A stretch of DNA of 5,837 nucleotides from an uncultured Selenomonadaceae bacterium (lineage in GTDB: Bacteria; Bacillota_C; Negativicutes; Selenomonadales; Selenomonadaceae), in NCBI GenBank assembly GCA_946402475.1, contig CAMIWP010000084.1:1-5837 (forward strand), in the 5' to 3' direction. Below the pieces are notes generated by a model. It did no database searches and was not told the DNA's origin. It saw only the letters and a program-made list of their open reading frames with translations. The position numbers were made by a program, and so were the translations under genes. Numbering within the stretch: position 1 is the stretch's first letter; every line of letters begins with the position of its first letter. This document shows positions 1-5,837 of this stretch, in pieces.

Positions 1-2712
<2,712 letters not shown>

Positions 2713-3978
2713 TTAACCCTTCACCTCAGTCAATATCTTTTTAATCACTTCATCAACGGAAACCTTCTGCTGCTCACTCTTCTCCATGTCCCTCACCATG
2801 ACCACGGATTCCCGGATCTCATCCTCTCCCATGATGATGGCAAAGCGGGCACCGGATCGGTTGGCCTGCTTCATCTGGGCCTTCATGCTGCGCCCGGCGT
2901 AATCCATGGACGCGCGAAGACCGGCAGAGCGAAGATCCTCCAGGAGCCGAAAGGCCGGAAGCCTTGCCGGATCCCCGAGGGCCACCACGAAGACATCCGT
3001 TTCAGCCTTCTCCTCCGGCAGCAATCCCTGCTTTTCCAAGGCGAGCAGTACCCGTTCCAAGCCGACGGCAAAGCCCACGGCGGGAGTCGGCGGACCGCCG
3101 ATCTCCTCCACAAGCCCGTCATACCTTCCCCCTCCCGCCACGGCGCTCTGGGCGCCGAGGGGAGCATACTTGATCTCAAAGGCCGTCTTCGTGTAGTAGT
3201 CAAGGCCCCGCACAAGGCGGGCATCGATCGAAAACTCCACCCCGCCGCTTTCCAGATAGCGCCGGACCTCCGCAAAGTGCTCCCTGCACTCATCGCACAG
3301 GCAGTCCGCGACCTTAGGAGCGTCTTCCATAAAAGGCTTGTCCGCATCGGCCTTGCAGTCAAGGATCCTGAGGGGATTCCTCTCGAATCGGTCGTTGCAG
3401 TCCCTGCAGAGATCCCCCAACTTATCCCGAAAGAAGTCCTGCAAGGCCCTGCGATACAGGGGACGGCACTTGGGACAGCCCACGGAATTGATGCTCAGCA
3501 CAAGCTCCTTCAAGCCCAAGGACTTCAGGAAGTTCACCGCAAGGAGGATGACTTCGGCGTCCACCGCCGGACTCCCCTCCCCCAGCGCCTCCACACCAAA
3601 CTGGTGAAATTCCCGCATGCGTCCCGCCTGGGGCCTGTCGTGGCGGAACATGGAGCCGATGTAGAAAAGCTTGGTCAAGGCCCCGTCCCCGTAGAGTTTG
3701 TTCTGGAGATAGGCGCGAACCGCCGAAGCGGTGTTTTCCGGGCGCAGGGTGATGCTTCGCCCGCCCTTGTCCTGAAAGGTGTACATCTCCTTGTCCACCA
3801 CATCGGTCCCCTCGCCGATGCCCCTTTGAAAGAGCTCGGTGTGCTCAAAGACGGGCGTCCGGATTTCCCGATAGCCGTAGCGGCCGCAAATCTCCCGGAT
3901 CTTTTCCTCCACCCGGAGCCAGTTCCCCACACTGTCCGGAAGAATATCCTTTGTTCCACGGGGGGCATTCGTCAACAT
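2713..3978 (-). CDS. hisS: Histidyl-tRNA synthetase
   Basis: The product is 421 residues, normal for bacterial HisRS, a class IIa homodimer that attaches histidine to tRNA(His). It begins with the expected PRGTKDILP (6-14). The motif 1 region is at about 34-50 and TLRPENTA follows at 77-84. Motif 2 is MFRHDRPQAGRMREFHQFG (110-128). The two histidine-specific signatures are LVRGLDYYT (255-263), with the catalytic Arg257, and AGGGRYDGL (281-289). Motif 3 is GFAVGLERV (302-310). The C-terminal anticodon-binding domain occupies about 327-420. An unusual trait is eight cysteines in residues 168-231, arranged CPKC, CRDC, LDC and CLCDEC, which could bind metal. The start at 3978 has AGGAGG 10 nt upstream and overlaps the end of hemZ by 7 nt; the stop TAA abuts the aspS ATG. 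Pairing of hisS and aspS is common in Firmicutes. Confidence 0.98.
   Translation of the reverse strand: MLTNAPRGTKDILPDSVGNWLRVEEKIREICGRYGYREIRTPVFEHTELFQRGIGEGTDVVDKEMYTFQDKGGRSITLRPENTASAVRAYLQNKLYGDGALTKLFYIGSMFRHDRPQAGRMREFHQFGVEALGEGSPAVDAEVILLAVNFLKSLGLKELVLSINSVGCPKCRPLYRRALQDFFRDKLGDLCRDCNDRFERNPLRILDCKADADKPFMEDAPKVADCLCDECREHFAEVRRYLESGGVEFSIDARLVRGLDYYTKTAFEIKYAPLGAQSAVAGGGRYDGLVEEIGGPPTPAVGFAVGLERVLLALEKQGLLPEEKAETDVFVVALGDPARLPAFRLLEDLRSAGLRASMDYAGRSMKAQMKQANRSGARFAIIMGEDEIRESVVMVRDMEKSEQQKVSVDEVIKKILTEVKG
2722..2727 (-). promoter_or_regulatory. Ribosome-binding site of aspS
   Basis: The minus strand reads GAGGTG, within TGAGGTGA, 9 nt before the ATG at 2712 and inside the last codons of hisS. 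It favours the first Met over the internal Met7 at 2694, which has only a GGGA abutting it. Confidence 0.7.
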
Positions 3979-5480
3979 GAAAGCCGTTCCTCCTGTTCTC
4001 CGTAGGCCTCTCTCAGCAACGCGGCCCGTTTTTCTATGTAGATGTCAATATCCCGCAAATAGGTCACAAGATCCTTGGCATGGAAGGTGGATCTCATGCG
4101 TCCCCTCCTGAAATCCACGGCCTTTGTGGTGGCGGCTCCGCCGATGCCCAGGATCGTCTGATGTTCCTCCATGATCTGGATGTTGTACATGCCCTCGGCT
4201 CCCTCTCTGGCGCAACCCACATTTTCCAGCTGGCCGCTCATGTATCCCTGCCGGTAAAGGTAGTAGGGCCGCATGCCGGCTTCCCGGACATACCTCATGG
4301 CCACCTCCGACATACGGCGGGTTTCCTCGTCATCGGGAAGTTCCACGCGCTCGTTTTCGTCCAGCTTCAACTTCAGATCGGAGCCTTTCTTCAAAGCCAG
4401 CGCGTGGAGGGTGATGTCATCCGGACGAAGGGCCAGAATCTTCCGCATGGTATCCTCCACCTCTGTCGCAGTTTCCCCGGGGAGCCCCAGTATGACATCC
4501 ATGTTGATGTGCCGGATACCCGCCCTGCGGAGGGCGCAGAACATCTCTACGACAGATTCCGGCGTGTGCTGCCGCCCGATGCGGCGCAGGGTCTTTGCCT
4601 GCATGGTCTGGGGATTCACGCTGACCCGCGTCACCCGATGGGATTTCATGACGGCGATCTTCCCCGGCGTCATGCTGTCGGGACGCCCGGCCTCCACAGT
4701 GAACTCCGTCACTTCCGGGCCATAGAAGGCATTATATACCAGATCCATCATTTCGGCAAAAAAATCATCGGGCAGACTGGTAGGAGTCCCCCCGCCGATG
4801 TAAATATTCTGCACGCGAAAACCGTAGCGATCCGCTTCCTCCCTGGCCGCTGCCACATCCTTCGCCAGAACCCCCATAAATTCCCGAAGTTTCTTCTCCC
4901 CGGGAAGAAGATGGGAGGGAAAGGAGCAATAAAGGCACCTTGTAAGGCAGAAGGGGATCCCCACGTAAACGCTGATCGTCTTTTCCCCCGAGGTTTTAAG
5001 AAAAGGAAGCTGGCGAAAGGCCATGGGTGTGATGATGGCGGCCTTCTCCCGGCTACAGGCATAATCCTCCTGCAAGCGGGAAAGGATCGCCGCCTCGTCC
5101 ATTCCCTCCCGGATCCATCGGTGAACGATCTTCGTGGGACGCACCCCGTGCAGAATCCCCCAGGGCGCCGGAGGGAAAGCGAACCTCCGCCGCAGGATCC
5201 AATAGAGATTGAGTTTTACGATGCGGTGCAGAGCGGCGCTCTCCCGTTCATCCGCCTTTCCCTCGTCCTGCCGTTCCAAAGTTTCCCCGCCGTCCATGGT
5301 CAAGACGGTCATCACCCGAAGGGGGGAAGCGGACAGCTGCCGATTCCGGATGTCCCAGTGAAGGTAATCCGGGCGGGACTCTTCCTCGTCCACCTCGATG
5401 TGAAAGAGAGAGAAGACTTCCTTCACGATCTTCACGATGACTTGATGATCGCTGTTCAATGTAAAGCCGTTAATCTTCAA
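3972..5480 (-). CDS. hemZ: HemZ-type radical SAM protein (coproporphyrinogen dehydrogenase family)
   Basis: This is a HemN/HemW superfamily radical SAM protein of the HemZ branch, 502 residues from the start chosen here. Residues below are numbered from that start. An N-terminal region of about 165 residues, typical of HemZ, precedes the radical SAM core. The core opens with VYVGIPFCLTRCLYCSFPS (171-189): C178, C182 and C185 ligate the 4Fe-4S cluster. IYIGGGTPTSL (226-236), FTVEAGRPD (260-268), RVSVNPQTM (285-293) and MDVILGLPGET (327-337) follow. HemN's fourth cysteine (CxxCxC) is absent. The family is annotated as oxygen-independent coproporphyrinogen III oxidase, but whether this protein does that reaction is not shown by sequence. 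No ATG fits the N-terminus. TTG at 5480 gives MKINGFTLNSD and has AAGGAG 13 nt upstream; TTG at 5510 is possible, with 41 nt overlap of fur and no good Shine-Dalgarno. The penultimate Ser codon (TCA) supplies bases of the hisS ATG. Confidence 0.93.
   Translation of the reverse strand: MKINGFTLNSDHQVIVKIVKEVFSLFHIEVDEEESRPDYLHWDIRNRQLSASPLRVMTVLTMDGGETLERQDEGKADERESAALHRIVKLNLYWILRRRFAFPPAPWGILHGVRPTKIVHRWIREGMDEAAILSRLQEDYACSREKAAIITPMAFRQLPFLKTSGEKTISVYVGIPFCLTRCLYCSFPSHLLPGEKKLREFMGVLAKDVAAAREEADRYGFRVQNIYIGGGTPTSLPDDFFAEMMDLVYNAFYGPEVTEFTVEAGRPDSMTPGKIAVMKSHRVTRVSVNPQTMQAKTLRRIGRQHTPESVVEMFCALRRAGIRHINMDVILGLPGETATEVEDTMRKILALRPDDITLHALALKKGSDLKLKLDENERVELPDDEETRRMSEVAMRYVREAGMRPYYLYRQGYMSGQLENVGCAREGAEGMYNIQIMEEHQTILGIGGAATTKAVDFRRGRMRSTFHAKDLVTYLRDIDIYIEKRAALLREAYGEQEERLSC
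3989..3994 (-). promoter_or_regulatory. Ribosome-binding site of hisS
   Basis: The minus strand reads AGGAGG, a full-strength Shine-Dalgarno, 10 nt before the ATG at 3978. It is embedded in the hemZ coding sequence (codons for the GEQEE stretch), so hisS can recruit ribosomes within hemZ. Confidence 0.85.
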
Positions 5481-5837
5481 CCGAATCCTGGCACTCCTTG
5501 CAACAGCCAAAGAACTTGACCTGATGATCCGTGATCATGAAGCCGGATTTTCTCGCGATATCCTGTTCCAGATCCTCCAGCAGATCGTCTCCGAATTCTA
5601 TGACCTTGCCGCATTTCGTGCAGATGAGATGATGGTGATGATGGGTGGAAGGATCCAATGCGTTGACCTCATACCGGCTGCATCCGTCGCCAAACTCCAT
5701 CTTCTGAAGGATTCCCAGATCGCTCAGAAGCTCCAGGCTGCGATACACGGTGGCAAGGCCGATCTCCTCCCGCTTGTCCCTGAGCATCCCATGGACATCC
5801 TCCGCGCTCAAATGCTCCCCGGGATGATCCAAGAAGA
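5470..5837 (-). CDS. fur: Fur-family metalloregulator (5' end off window)
   Basis: The frame is open to the right edge, so the first residues, probably about 20-30, are missing; the visible piece is about 122 codons. Residue numbers count from the Leu (TTG) codon at 5832, which is not a true start. The visible part holds the end of the winged-helix DNA-binding domain, with the recognition helix LATVYRSLELLSDLGIL (26-42), then the GDGCSRYEV hinge. The metal-binding dimerisation domain contains HHHHHLICTKCGKVIEF (64-80) and the second Cys pair CKEC (111-114). The two CxxC pairs form the structural zinc site of the family. Glu79 (VIEF) stands where peroxide-sensing PerR proteins have Asp, and FGDDLLEDLE follows as in Fur, so an iron-sensing Fur is favoured over PerR; Zur is less likely. 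It would repress iron-uptake genes with Fe(II) as corepressor. The stop lies inside the start region of hemZ, placing an iron sensor just ahead of a haem-related enzyme. Confidence 0.93.
   Translation of the reverse strand, partial: FLDHPGEHLSAEDVHGMLRDKREEIGLATVYRSLELLSDLGILQKMEFGDGCSRYEVNALDPSTHHHHHLICTKCGKVIEFGDDLLEDLEQDIARKSGFMITDHQVKFFGCCKECQDSVED
5494..5499 (-). promoter_or_regulatory. Probable ribosome-binding site of hemZ
   Basis: The minus strand reads AAGGAG inside the fur CKEC codons, 13 nt before the TTG at 5480. The spacing is long, and with a TTG start this predicts weak initiation that depends on ribosomes finishing fur. It is the main reason for preferring 5480 over 5510. Confidence 0.5.

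Noticed and set aside
2713..2760. AT-rich patch at the 3' end of hisS as a possible promoter for aspS
   Set aside because: No paired -35/-10 hexamers with proper spacing could be recognised; the patch encodes the Ile/Lys-rich C-terminus of HisRS.
4080..5519. A 479-codon plus-strand open frame
   Set aside because: It is the in-register antisense of hemZ, with low-information composition and no recognisable motif.
5630..5646. Run of CAT/CAC-like triplets resembling a short tandem repeat (gatgatggtgatgatggg)
   Set aside because: On the minus strand it encodes the HHHHH metal-site stretch of Fur, so it is explained by coding.
5470..5837. PerR (peroxide sensor) instead of Fur
   Set aside because: Glu rather than Asp occupies the position before the Phe in VIEF, and the following DDLLEDLE is Fur-like. 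The distinction is not absolute without the missing N-terminus.

Overview
The window is one uninterrupted run of six co-directional genes, all on the minus strand. In transcription order (right to left) they are: the 3' part of a Fur-family metalloregulator, a HemZ-type radical SAM protein, histidyl-tRNA synthetase (hisS), aspartyl-tRNA synthetase (aspS), PyrR, and the first 112 codons of a lipoprotein carrying what looks like a bacterial EndoU ribonuclease domain. Both ends of the window cut genes: fur lacks its N-terminus (right edge) and the lipoprotein lacks its C-terminus (left edge).

The packing is extremely tight. fur and hemZ overlap (11 nt with the start preferred here), hemZ and hisS overlap by 7 nt, hisS abuts aspS with no spacer (TAAATG), aspS and pyrR are 7 nt apart, and pyrR and the lipoprotein share an ATGA. 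Most ribosome-binding sites therefore lie inside the 3' end of the preceding gene. No intergenic stretch is long enough for an obvious promoter or terminator, so the simplest reading is a single translationally coupled operon whose promoter lies beyond the right edge. No RNA genes, CRISPR arrays, insertion sequences or direct repeats were seen.

The gene content (hemZ-hisS-aspS, PyrR, a Fur with HHHHH and two CxxC pairs, and a histidyl-tRNA synthetase with a cysteine-rich linker) points to a Firmicute. The moderately high GC content and a lipoprotein next to Fur-type iron regulation would fit a Negativicutes-like (diderm) lineage, but the genus cannot be fixed from this sequence. The AspRS has the HGG variant of the anticodon-binding loop found in non-discriminating enzymes, which would imply that the organism makes Asn-tRNA(Asn) by the GatCAB route.

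Five of the six genes are housekeeping or regulatory: iron sensing, haem-related chemistry, two tRNA-charging enzymes and pyrimidine control. The outlier is the last gene. A compact surface-anchored EndoU-like nuclease, translationally coupled to pyrR, is the most unusual object here and the part whose continuation beyond the left edge most deserves reading.
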